Of a stretch of 35,678 bases of DNA, positions 15,978 to 23,014 are shown piece by piece; within the stretch, counting starts at the first letter, position 1; every line of letters starts with the position of its first letter. This DNA is from Cacconaster sp045642485 (GTDB taxonomy: Bacteria; Bacteroidota; Bacteroidia; Bacteroidales; UBA932). The DNA lies in contig JAZUIV010000062.1 of NCBI GenBank assembly GCA_045642485.1, positions 1 through 35,678 on the forward strand, written 5' to 3'. Made by a program: the position numbers and the translations under genes. The notes under the pieces were generated by a model that saw nothing but the letters and a program-made list of their open reading frames with translations, searched no databases and was not told the origin of the DNA.

Positions 15978-17418
15978 AATAAAAAGGGTCTTATACGCCT
16001 CAATGGCGGCCTTTTCACTGATTCTGGCCTCCTGCAGCCGGAATCCGGGAGATGCCGTCGCATCCATTTTCTCCACCGGATGCCCCATCTACCCCGATTA
16101 TATGGACATCACCGTCCCAGTGAATATCGCTCCCCTCAATTTCGATCTAACAAGTGACGAATCGGAAGATGCGGTGACAACCTTCACAGGGAACGGGATG
16201 AACGTCTCATTCAATGGCCGCGAAATACGTTGGAAGCCAAAAGAATGGAAAAAACTGCTTGAAAACTGCGCAGGAGGCGACATTACAGTCAGATGTTCCG
16301 CACCCGACACGGTCTGGACCCTGCACGTGAGCCGGGACGAAATAGATTACGGCCTTACTTACAGACTGATAGAGCCGGGGTACGAACTCTACAGCAAAAT
16401 GGGCATCTACCAAAGGGAGCTTTCATCGTTCAAGCAGAAAGCCCTCATAGAGAACACCGACGTGGAGGGATGCATAAACTGCCACTCCTTCAACCGGTGC
16501 GACCCGTCCGATATGAGTCTGCACGTCCGCGGGGACCACGGCGCAACGCTGCTCCGCCTGGACGGAAAGATGGATGTCTATGACACTAAGACGGACCATA
16601 CCGCAGGGTTGTGCGTCTATCCGTACTGGCATCCCGGAGGCAGGTTTATCGCTTACTCCACCAACAACACCAGACAGGTTTTCCACACACTGCCGGACAA
16701 GTTGATAGAAGTGTTCGACCTTTCGTCAGATATGCTGGTCTATGACACCCTCTCAGGAAAACTGATTGACAGTCCGTCCGTTTGCCGCGAGGAATTCTGG
16801 GAGACATTTCCGGCCTTCTCGCCTGACGGAAAGACTCTGTATTTCTGCAGGGCATCCGCAAAAGCCATCCCGGACAGCCTGAAAGAGGTGAGATATGACC
16901 TGTGCGCAGTGGATTTCAATCCGTCGGAAGGTAGCATCGGAGATTCCGTCAGAGTTCTTGTCCCCGCCGCGGCCGGCGGACGCAGCGTCTCTTTTCCCAG
17001 GCCTTCCTTCGACGGCAAATATGTGATGTACACACTCTCTGACTACGGTCAGTTCTCTATCTGGCATCACGAAGCCGACCTCTGGCTGTATGACACAACT
17101 TCCGGACAAAGCCGAAGGCTTGACGAGGTAAACAGCAGTGACACGGAGAGTTACCATAACTGGAGCAGCAACTCAAGGTGGTTCGTTTTCTCAAGCAGGA
17201 GGGATGACGGACTTTTCACCCGTCCATATTTCGCGCACATCGACTCTGAAGGGAATGTCGGAAAGCCGTTTATGCTGCCCCAGGAGAATCCCTCCCGTTT
17301 CTATTCCAGGCTTTTCCTGTCGTACAATATCCCGGAATTCATCACGGCAGACGTGAAATTCAACCACGTTAAAGCCGCACGGCTGCTCAATTCTCCGAAA
17401 AGAACACCTTTCAAATAG
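15958..17418 (+). CDS. Lipoprotein with cytochrome-c-type CxxCH motif and TolB/PD40-like beta-propeller (copy 2)
   Basis: A 486-residue lipoprotein paralogous to 1918-3357. The signal peptide is EIKRVLYASMAAFSLILASC, with lipidation Cys near residue 26. The ATG inside the upstream gene is preferred because the next Met (16003) would lose the basic n-region. Shared blocks are CPIYPDYMDITVPVNIAPLN, LTYRLIEPGYELY, CINCH at residues 172-176, and propeller blades FPAFSPDGKTLYFCR and YHNWSSNSRWFVFSSRRDDG. CxxCH conservation in both copies, in otherwise divergent surroundings, argues that it matters, most simply as a covalent heme site. It ends 3 bases before the convergent apbE stop. Confidence 0.85.
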   Translation: MQSTGSEIKRVLYASMAAFSLILASCSRNPGDAVASIFSTGCPIYPDYMDITVPVNIAPLNFDLTSDESEDAVTTFTGNGMNVSFNGREIRWKPKEWKKLLENCAGGDITVRCSAPDTVWTLHVSRDEIDYGLTYRLIEPGYELYSKMGIYQRELSSFKQKALIENTDVEGCINCHSFNRCDPSDMSLHVRGDHGATLLRLDGKMDVYDTKTDHTAGLCVYPYWHPGGRFIAYSTNNTRQVFHTLPDKLIEVFDLSSDMLVYDTLSGKLIDSPSVCREEFWETFPAFSPDGKTLYFCRASAKAIPDSLKEVRYDLCAVDFNPSEGSIGDSVRVLVPAAAGGRSVSFPRPSFDGKYVMYTLSDYGQFSIWHHEADLWLYDTTSGQSRRLDEVNSSDTESYHNWSSNSRWFVFSSRRDDGLFTRPYFAHIDSEGNVGKPFMLPQENPSRFYSRLFLSYNIPEFITADVKFNHVKAARLLNSPKRTPFK

Positions 17419-17421
17419 GAT

Positions 17422-18429
17422 TCACCGCACCCCGACTGCGGCAACTTTCATCTCCTCTCCATCGCTGTAAACGAGGTAGCCCCCCGTATCGGGAAGTGAG
17501 TCAAGAAAACGCACGGCATTTTCCAACCCCTCCACCATCGCCCAGGTGGCAAGTGCGTCAGCAGTCGTGGCATCAGGAGCTATAACTGTAGCACTCAAAA
17601 GATTATGCTGTACCGGACGGCCTATACGCGGGTCAATCGTATGTGCGAATTTCTGACCGTTCTCGACATAGAACTTGCGGTAGTTGCCGGAGGTTACGAT
17701 TCCGCAGTCGGTAACTTCAATTATCTCCTGAAGGTCCTCCCCTTCGTCGAAATTTCCGTCATAGGGTTTGTCGATGCCTATTTTCCATTTACCACCCCGG
17801 GAACTTCTGCCCTTGCAGACAATTTCCCGCCCAACTTCCACAAGATAATCGCGGCACCCCGCTTCCATTAGCCTCGATGCCACCACATCACACGAATATC
17901 CTTGCGCTATCGCGTTGAAATTAAGTTTTGCTCGGGGATCCGACCTGCGCAGGTGAATTCCGTCCCCACAATCCTCGAGGCTGAACGAGTCCATTCCAAC
18001 AAACTCCAGCAGACTGTCAATGGCCGGCTGGCTGACAGTTCCCTTTTCCTGGAAGCCGAAGCCCCACAAGTCAAAAAGAGGTGCCGCGGAAGGATCGAAA
18101 GAGCCTCCGCTCATACGCCAGATATCCATCGAACGGCGGAAACAGCTTATGAACAGTGTGTCCAGCGGCAAATCCTCCCCGGCATTCAATCGGGAAAGGA
18201 GGGAACTTTTGTTGTAGCCGCTCAACGACCGGTCGATTTCATCGAGAGCCGCATCAATCATCTCCTTCGCCTCATTTTCGGAAAGGCCGCGAGGCAGGTT
18301 GCAGATAACGTGATATGTACCGCCCTGGGCGAAGCCCTCGATTCTGACATAATTGTCGGAATCACATCCGCAGGTCAGAATCGATGCCACGGCAAGAGCC
18401 GACAGGAGGAAAAAAGTCCGGAATGACAT
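17422..18429 (-). CDS. apbE: ApbE-family FAD:protein FMN transferase, lipoprotein
   Basis: A 335-residue periplasmic lipoprotein that attaches FMN from FAD to Thr/Ser of target flavoproteins such as Nqr/Rnf subunits. The signal peptide MSFRTFFLLSALAVASILTC ends in a TCGC region, so Cys20 or Cys22 is lipidated. Family motifs: GGTYHVICNLP (N-terminal substrate region), SGGSFDPSAAPLFDLWGFG, KLNFNAIAQGYSCDVVASRL, YLVEVGREIVCKG, GIVTSGNYRKFY, HTIDPRIGRPV and the metal-binding end DATTADALATWAMVEG. The ATG at 18429 is used; the in-frame TTG at 18459 extends into the intergenic region. No flavoprotein substrate gene is visible in the window. It is divergent from the FISUMP gene. Confidence 0.93.
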   Translation of the reverse strand: MSFRTFFLLSALAVASILTCGCDSDNYVRIEGFAQGGTYHVICNLPRGLSENEAKEMIDAALDEIDRSLSGYNKSSLLSRLNAGEDLPLDTLFISCFRRSMDIWRMSGGSFDPSAAPLFDLWGFGFQEKGTVSQPAIDSLLEFVGMDSFSLEDCGDGIHLRRSDPRAKLNFNAIAQGYSCDVVASRLMEAGCRDYLVEVGREIVCKGRSSRGGKWKIGIDKPYDGNFDEGEDLQEIIEVTDCGIVTSGNYRKFYVENGQKFAHTIDPRIGRPVQHNLLSATVIAPDATTADALATWAMVEGLENAVRFLDSLPDTGGYLVYSDGEEMKVAAVGVR

Positions 18430-18452
18430 CAAAGAGATTATTTGGTTCTGTT

Positions 18453-18484
18453 TTTGCAAAAAAAACTAAAAATTCGCATCTTTG
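18453..18484 (+). promoter_or_regulatory. Probable promoter for the FISUMP lipoprotein
   Basis: TTTG (18453-18456) and CATCTTTG (18477-18484, one mismatch to TAnnTTTG) are 20 bases apart. The ATG at 18506 follows after a leader of about 15 bases. Confidence 0.45.
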
Positions 18485-18505
18485 CAAGACGTAATCATTT
18501 GGAAA

Positions 18506-19540
18506 ATGAAAAAGGCTCGGAACATCATACGTTTGTCAGTGGCGATAGCCGCTTCCGTCACTCTCCTGCTCTCCTGCAGCAAGGCGGAGGAGCCTCAGAC
18601 GTATCTGATGGACGGGGAAGTGCTGCTCGAGTGCCCCACATACGTGGCTTACGGAGAACTCCTGACCTTGACCACAGGAGGGGTGCAGGTTCCCGAAGAT
18701 CCTGATTACCTGTGGTATATCACCCCAATGATGAAAGATTCCCTCAAAGGGAAAACCATCACCGTCCAGTTTCCCGACTCCACCCAGGAGTTCAGAATTT
18801 CAGTAACAGCCAAACACGCAGGATTCTACGAATTATACACCTCAGCCGAAATAACGTCCATCGACACCTCGGCAACGGGCTCTTTCCTGGGTACGGTTCC
18901 CGGAGACGGTTCTTTCCTCGACGAGAGGGACGGCCAGCTTTACTCGTATGTAACCATTGGAAATCTCGACTGGTTCTCCCGGAACCTGGCTTATACGGGT
19001 TGCGGCGTTCCCTATAAGAAATCTCCTGTAACCCACTCCATCTTCGGAAGGTTCTACTCCTGGGAGGAAGCCACTGGCGGAGAAGATGGTTCAGGGCTTG
19101 GCTGCGGTCCCCAGGGGGCCTGCCCCCCCGGCTGGAGCATACCCACCAATGAAGATTGGGAGGATTTGGGACGCACTATTTGCAATGACGAATCCCTCAC
19201 GTTCTATGACGATTGGGACGGTTCCGCAGAGTTGCTGTCCGCCAACGCAACGTTCCTCGGCGAAAAGATGTGGCCATACAATCCCGACAACGGACATACC
19301 AATCAGACCGGGTGGAACGCCGTCCCGGTAGGATACACGCAATCCGGACACATAAACTTTGAAGGATTCAACAGTTATGCCTTCTGGTGGAGTTCCGGCA
19401 CGCGCAATGAGGAGCAGGCATACTACCGCTACCAGCACGCCGACATCACCGGGTTCCCGATGGCCTCCACCTTCAAGAACGGCATCGGAGCGTCAGTAAG
19501 GTGCGTCAGACTTTCTCAAACGCCGAAACAATCTTTGTAA
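18506..19540 (+). CDS. FISUMP-domain surface lipoprotein
   Basis: A 344-residue lipoprotein; signal peptide with Cys24 (TLLLSCSKAEE). The first 130 residues resemble an Ig/PKD-like beta domain (TYLMDGEVLLECPTYVAYGE, FRISVTAKHAGFYELYTSAE). Residues 140-335 are a Fib_succ_major (FISUMP) domain: YVTIGNLDWFSRNLAYTG, FGRFYSWEEATGG, CPPGWSIPTNEDWEDLG, FWWSSGTRNEEQAYYRY and the terminal GASVRCVRL. The domain is common on Bacteroidota and Fibrobacter surface proteins; its function is not settled, with adhesion or ligand binding proposed. The ATG at 18506 is used, since the TTG at 18482 lies in the -7 element. Its last 35 bases overlap the convergent phoH 3' end. Confidence 0.85.
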   Translation: MKKARNIIRLSVAIAASVTLLLSCSKAEEPQTYLMDGEVLLECPTYVAYGELLTLTTGGVQVPEDPDYLWYITPMMKDSLKGKTITVQFPDSTQEFRISVTAKHAGFYELYTSAEITSIDTSATGSFLGTVPGDGSFLDERDGQLYSYVTIGNLDWFSRNLAYTGCGVPYKKSPVTHSIFGRFYSWEEATGGEDGSGLGCGPQGACPPGWSIPTNEDWEDLGRTICNDESLTFYDDWDGSAELLSANATFLGEKMWPYNPDNGHTNQTGWNAVPVGYTQSGHINFEGFNSYAFWWSSGTRNEEQAYYRYQHADITGFPMASTFKNGIGASVRCVRLSQTPKQSL

Positions 19541-20450
19541 CAAGGGGATGTCGGACGATGTCCTCCTTGCCGAACTCCACAATGCTGATTCCCTTTATAC
19601 CTCTGACAAGTTCTATGCACCTTGTCAGTCCCGAGTCATTGCGGTTTGGCAGGTCTATCTGGGTGGCATCGCCGGTAACGATGAACTTGGCATCATTGCC
19701 CATTCTGGTCAGAAACATCTTCAGCTGACCCAGGGAGGTGTTCTGGGCTTCGTCGAGAATCACGCAGGCCCGATCCAGGGTACGGCCTCTCATATATGCC
19801 AGCGGAGCTATCTGTATTACCCCCTCCTCCATAAATGACTGCAGTTTCTTTGCGGGAATCATATCTCCGAGAGCATCGTACAGAGGCTGGAGATAGGGGT
19901 CAAGCTTGTCCTTCAGGTCGCCGGGCAGAAAACCGAGCCTTTCCCCCGCTTCCACCGCCGGTCTTGTAAGTATGAGACGCTTGACCTCCCTGTTCTTCAA
20001 CGCCCTGACCGCAAGGGCAATGGCAGTATATGTCTTTCCGCTTCCGGCGGGACCGAGGGCGAAAATCAAATCGTTGTGATAATATTCGCTGACCATCTTT
20101 TTCTGATTGGCGGTACGGGCCTTGATTGCACGTCCTTCCGTACTGAATACGATGATACTCTCCCTGTTCTCCGAAATCTCCACCTGCCCCGCTTCTACGT
20201 TGTCCCCGAATATGGACTCCACGTCATATTCCGACAGAGGAGATTTCCTGGACGCCTTGTCCATAAGAATTCTGAACTTGGCCTCGAATTCCTCCATATC
20301 CTTCTGTGCTCCCGCGAGATAGATTTCAGAGCCTCTTGCCGCGGCCCTGACCTTCGGAAAATGGGTTCTGAACTGGTCGAAATTCCTGTTGTTGACACCG
20401 AAAACGTCCACCGGGTCAACGTTGTCTATGGAGATATATTTTTCTGTCAT
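19506..20450 (-). CDS. PhoH-like ATPase (YbeZ type)
   Basis: A 314-residue cytoplasmic ATPase of the PhoH/YbeZ family, linked in other bacteria to RNA metabolism and ribosome maturation with YbeY. An N-terminal KH-like segment (about residues 1-100) precedes the P-loop domain. Walker A is LGPAGSGKTYTAIALAV, Walker B CVILDEAQNTS, and TRMGNDAKFIVTGDATQIDL plus the C-terminal SIVEFGKEDIVRHPLV are family hallmarks. Length is usual. It is divergent from gcvT, with an 87-base spacer, and convergent with the FISUMP gene. ybeY is not adjacent here. Confidence 0.93.
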   Translation of the reverse strand: MTEKYISIDNVDPVDVFGVNNRNFDQFRTHFPKVRAAARGSEIYLAGAQKDMEEFEAKFRILMDKASRKSPLSEYDVESIFGDNVEAGQVEISENRESIIVFSTEGRAIKARTANQKKMVSEYYHNDLIFALGPAGSGKTYTAIALAVRALKNREVKRLILTRPAVEAGERLGFLPGDLKDKLDPYLQPLYDALGDMIPAKKLQSFMEEGVIQIAPLAYMRGRTLDRACVILDEAQNTSLGQLKMFLTRMGNDAKFIVTGDATQIDLPNRNDSGLTRCIELVRGIKGISIVEFGKEDIVRHPLVTKIVSAFEKV

Positions 20451-20492
20451 AACGTTACGATGATTCCGAATGTAAACTTACATAAAATCTCG

Positions 20493-20500
20493 TATATTTG
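20493..20500 (+). promoter_or_regulatory. -7 promoter element of gcvT
   Basis: TATATTTG is a perfect TAnnTTTG 38 bases upstream of the gcvT ATG at 20538. No convincing -33 TTTG is present. No glycine-riboswitch-like structure was recognised in the short leader. Confidence 0.5.
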
Positions 20501-20537
20501 CAGTACATACTTATTTTTGAAATCAAACAGAACTGAA

Positions 20538-21647
20538 ATGAAAGACACGGTCTTCACGGCGAAACATATCGCCCTCGGAGCGAAGATGGCTCCCTTTGCA
20601 GGTTTCAATATGCCAATCCAGTACTCTTCAATCAATGAAGAGCACGCCACTGTCCGGGAAGGAGTCGGAGTATTCGACGTGTCCCATATGGGAGAAATAT
20701 GGGTCAGCGGTCCGCAATCCCTGAAATTCCTTCAGTATGTGGCTTCCAACGACATTTCAGTTCTGGTTCCAGGGAAAGCGCAATACAACTGCTTCCCCAA
20801 CGGCAAGGGTGGCATCGTCGATGACTTCATCGTCTATTGCTTCGAGCCCGGGGCCAGATATCTTCTGGCCGTGAACGCGGCGAACATCGACAAGGACTGG
20901 GATCATCTTTGCAAATACGCCCCCCTGTTCGGAATCGGAATCGGGAAGGATCTTGTCAACGCTTCCGACGCGACCTGCCAGCTCGCAATACAGGGCCCCA
21001 AGGCTATGGAGGTGATGCAGAAGTTATGCAGCGAAAACATTCTGGATATAGCATACTACACCTTCAAGCAGACTGAAGTTGCAGGGATAAAGAATGCTAT
21101 CATCGCTACCACCGGCTATACCGGCAGCGGAGGATGCGAAGTATATGTCCCCAACGAGGATGGAGACAAACTCTGGAAAGCGGTCTTCGAGGCAGGAGAG
21201 CCTTTCGGCATCAGGCCCATCGGCCTTGGAGCCCGTGACACACTTCGTCTGGAGATGGGGTTCTGCCTCTATGGCAACGATATAGACGACACCACCTCCC
21301 CTATCGAAGCGGGTTTGGGCTGGATAACCAAATTCAACGATGCCAAAGGTGATTTCCTTGACCGCGCCCTGCTCGAAAAGCAGAAAGTTGAAGGCGTGAC
21401 CCGCAAACTCGTCGGATTTGAACTCGTGGACAGAGGCATCGCCCGTCACGGGATGGACATCTGCGATGAGTCCGGTTCCAAAATCGGCCACGTGACTTCG
21501 GGCACAATGGGTCCCTCCATCAAGAAAGCCGTCGGACTGGGATATGTCAACATCCCCTTCAACAAGGCCGGGTCGGAAATATTCATAGACGTAAGGGGCA
21601 AACTGCTCAAGGCTACAGTAGTCAAAACTCCTTTCTACAAGATATAA
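20538..21647 (+). CDS. gcvT: Aminomethyltransferase, T protein of the glycine cleavage system
   Basis: A 369-residue cytoplasmic enzyme transferring the aminomethyl carbon from lipoylated H protein to tetrahydrofolate, releasing ammonia. It shows the family start (TVFTAKHIALGAKMAPFAGF, MPIQYSSINEEHATVREGV), FDVSHMGEIWVSG, the folate/active-site segments GGIVDDFIVYCF, TTGYTGSGGCEVYVPN and ARDTLRLEMGFCLYGND, and the C-terminal barrel (HVTSGTMGPSIKKAVGLGYV). The open frame extends far upstream, but the ATG at 20538 fits family length and lies after the promoter. Other gcv genes are absent from the window, so the pathway is completed elsewhere. The M28-like gene follows one base after the stop. 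Confidence 0.96.
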   Translation: MKDTVFTAKHIALGAKMAPFAGFNMPIQYSSINEEHATVREGVGVFDVSHMGEIWVSGPQSLKFLQYVASNDISVLVPGKAQYNCFPNGKGGIVDDFIVYCFEPGARYLLAVNAANIDKDWDHLCKYAPLFGIGIGKDLVNASDATCQLAIQGPKAMEVMQKLCSENILDIAYYTFKQTEVAGIKNAIIATTGYTGSGGCEVYVPNEDGDKLWKAVFEAGEPFGIRPIGLGARDTLRLEMGFCLYGNDIDDTTSPIEAGLGWITKFNDAKGDFLDRALLEKQKVEGVTRKLVGFELVDRGIARHGMDICDESGSKIGHVTSGTMGPSIKKAVGLGYVNIPFNKAGSEIFIDVRGKLLKATVVKTPFYKI

Positions 21648-21648
21648 T

Positions 21649-22971
21649 TTGAAGCCGCATCTCCTTTTTCTGTCACTTCTCCTGTGCCTCACCGCGACGG
21701 CACAGGACTTCAACGTGACATCCTCTCTCAAGGCGCACGTGGATTATCTGTGCAGCGATGCCCTTTCCGGAAGGAAGGCCGGCACTCAGGGGGAGAAGGA
21801 TGCGGCCGCCTATGTCTATGAGCATTTCAAAAAAGCGGGACTGATTATGCTCACCGATGCCGGGGGGCAGGATTTCAAAATTCAGGAGAAGGACGGAGAA
21901 CTCTCTTCCCTCAATGTTGTGGGAATCGTCGAGGGAAGTGACAGCAACCTGAGGGACGAATTCATTGTCATCGGCGCTAACTTCGACCATCTGGGGACCA
22001 ATCAGGTGACAATCAACGGAAAAGCCGTGACACAAATCTATCCGGGGGCCAATGCCAACGCATCCGGCACCGCCATTCTTCTCGAACTGGCCGGAATGGT
22101 GAACACCCACCGGTATATGTTCGGCAGGAGCATAGTCTTCGCCGGCTTCGGAGCCTCGGAAAGAGGGATGGCCGGGTCGTGGTACTTCGTCAACCGGGCT
22201 TTTCCCAAAATGGAGGACGTGAGGATTATGATAAATCTCAATATGCTGGGATGCGGAGACAAAAAGAATCCATTCTCCATCTTCTCGCAGATGCCTCTGA
22301 GCAACCTGACCGAACTGCTTGACAGGACGGCGGAGGAACCGGTTGTTCTGGTTCCCGCCGAGGCGCCCAAGGAAATTACACCCTCGGACCACCTTCCCTT
22401 CTACGACAAAGGTATCCCTATCGTCTCATTCAGCAACGGAAAGACAAAAGAGTACCACACGGTCAAAGATACCCCCGATTTGATTGATTATCAAGCCATG
22501 GAGATGGAATGCAACTATATCTTCCATTTTCTCAAATCTGTCGCGAACGCTCCTGTCCTGCCGGAAGCCAAAGATTCATCCGCGCCCACCCGCACTGAAA
22601 GCAAGGATGACGACACCGTCCATTCTCCCGGAGAATGCGATAAACGCCCCGAATTCTTTCACAACAACGAGAAATATTTCCTCGAGAACTGGGTTTATAA
22701 ATACCTCAAGTATCCCAGTTACGCTCTCAAGGCCGGAATACAGGGCAAAGTCCTGGTCAGTTTCATAGTCGAAAAGAACGGAGAAGTGAGCAACGCTGAG
22801 ATTGTCAGCGGAGTTGACGAAGAGCTTGACCAGGAGGCGCTCAGAGTAATCAGAGTCTCTCCGAAGTGGCAGGCAGGCCGCATCAAGGGCGAAAAAGTCA
22901 GAGTTCGGCTGACTGTTCCGGTCGAATTCAGACTGACAACCTCCAAGCCGAAATTCAGAATCAAGAAATAG
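21649..22971 (+). CDS. Degenerate M28-type peptidase fused to a TonB C-terminal domain, TTG start
   Basis: A 440-residue predicted periplasmic protein with signal peptide MKPHLLFLSLLLCLTATAQ, starting at TTG one base after gcvT; no nearby ATG gives the signal peptide. Residues 25-300 have the M28 aminopeptidase fold: IVIGANFDHLG, GANANASGTAILLELA, FAGFGASERGMAGSWYFV, MINLNMLG and YHTVKDTPD. Compared with the Streptomyces griseus aminopeptidase set, ligand His is N111, bridging Asp is A136, catalytic Glu is S170 and ligand Asp is N198. Only the E171 and H270 ligand positions survive, so it is probably inactive. A TonB C-terminal domain follows at about 345-435 (LKAGIQGKVLVSFIVEKNGE, EALRVIRVSPKW) with no proline-rich or membrane anchor. 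A binding or chaperone role is possible. Confidence 0.85.
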   Translation: MKPHLLFLSLLLCLTATAQDFNVTSSLKAHVDYLCSDALSGRKAGTQGEKDAAAYVYEHFKKAGLIMLTDAGGQDFKIQEKDGELSSLNVVGIVEGSDSNLRDEFIVIGANFDHLGTNQVTINGKAVTQIYPGANANASGTAILLELAGMVNTHRYMFGRSIVFAGFGASERGMAGSWYFVNRAFPKMEDVRIMINLNMLGCGDKKNPFSIFSQMPLSNLTELLDRTAEEPVVLVPAEAPKEITPSDHLPFYDKGIPIVSFSNGKTKEYHTVKDTPDLIDYQAMEMECNYIFHFLKSVANAPVLPEAKDSSAPTRTESKDDDTVHSPGECDKRPEFFHNNEKYFLENWVYKYLKYPSYALKAGIQGKVLVSFIVEKNGEVSNAEIVSGVDEELDQEALRVIRVSPKWQAGRIKGEKVRVRLTVPVEFRLTTSKPKFRIKK

Positions 22972-22982
22972 ACTTTTTTGTA

Positions 22983-22990
22983 TATCTTTG
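22983..22990 (+). promoter_or_regulatory. -7 promoter element of leuS
   Basis: TATCTTTG is a perfect TAnnTTTG 25 bases before the leuS ATG and 12 bases after the previous gene. No clear -33 TTTG is found at normal spacing. Confidence 0.5.
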
Positions 22991-23014
22991 CGGATTGTTC
23001 AGAAAACAGAGCGC

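Noticed and set aside
20076..20537. 154-codon N-terminal extension of GcvT
   Set aside because: It overlaps phoH in antisense and the promoter; family length and the first conserved motif fit the ATG at 20538.
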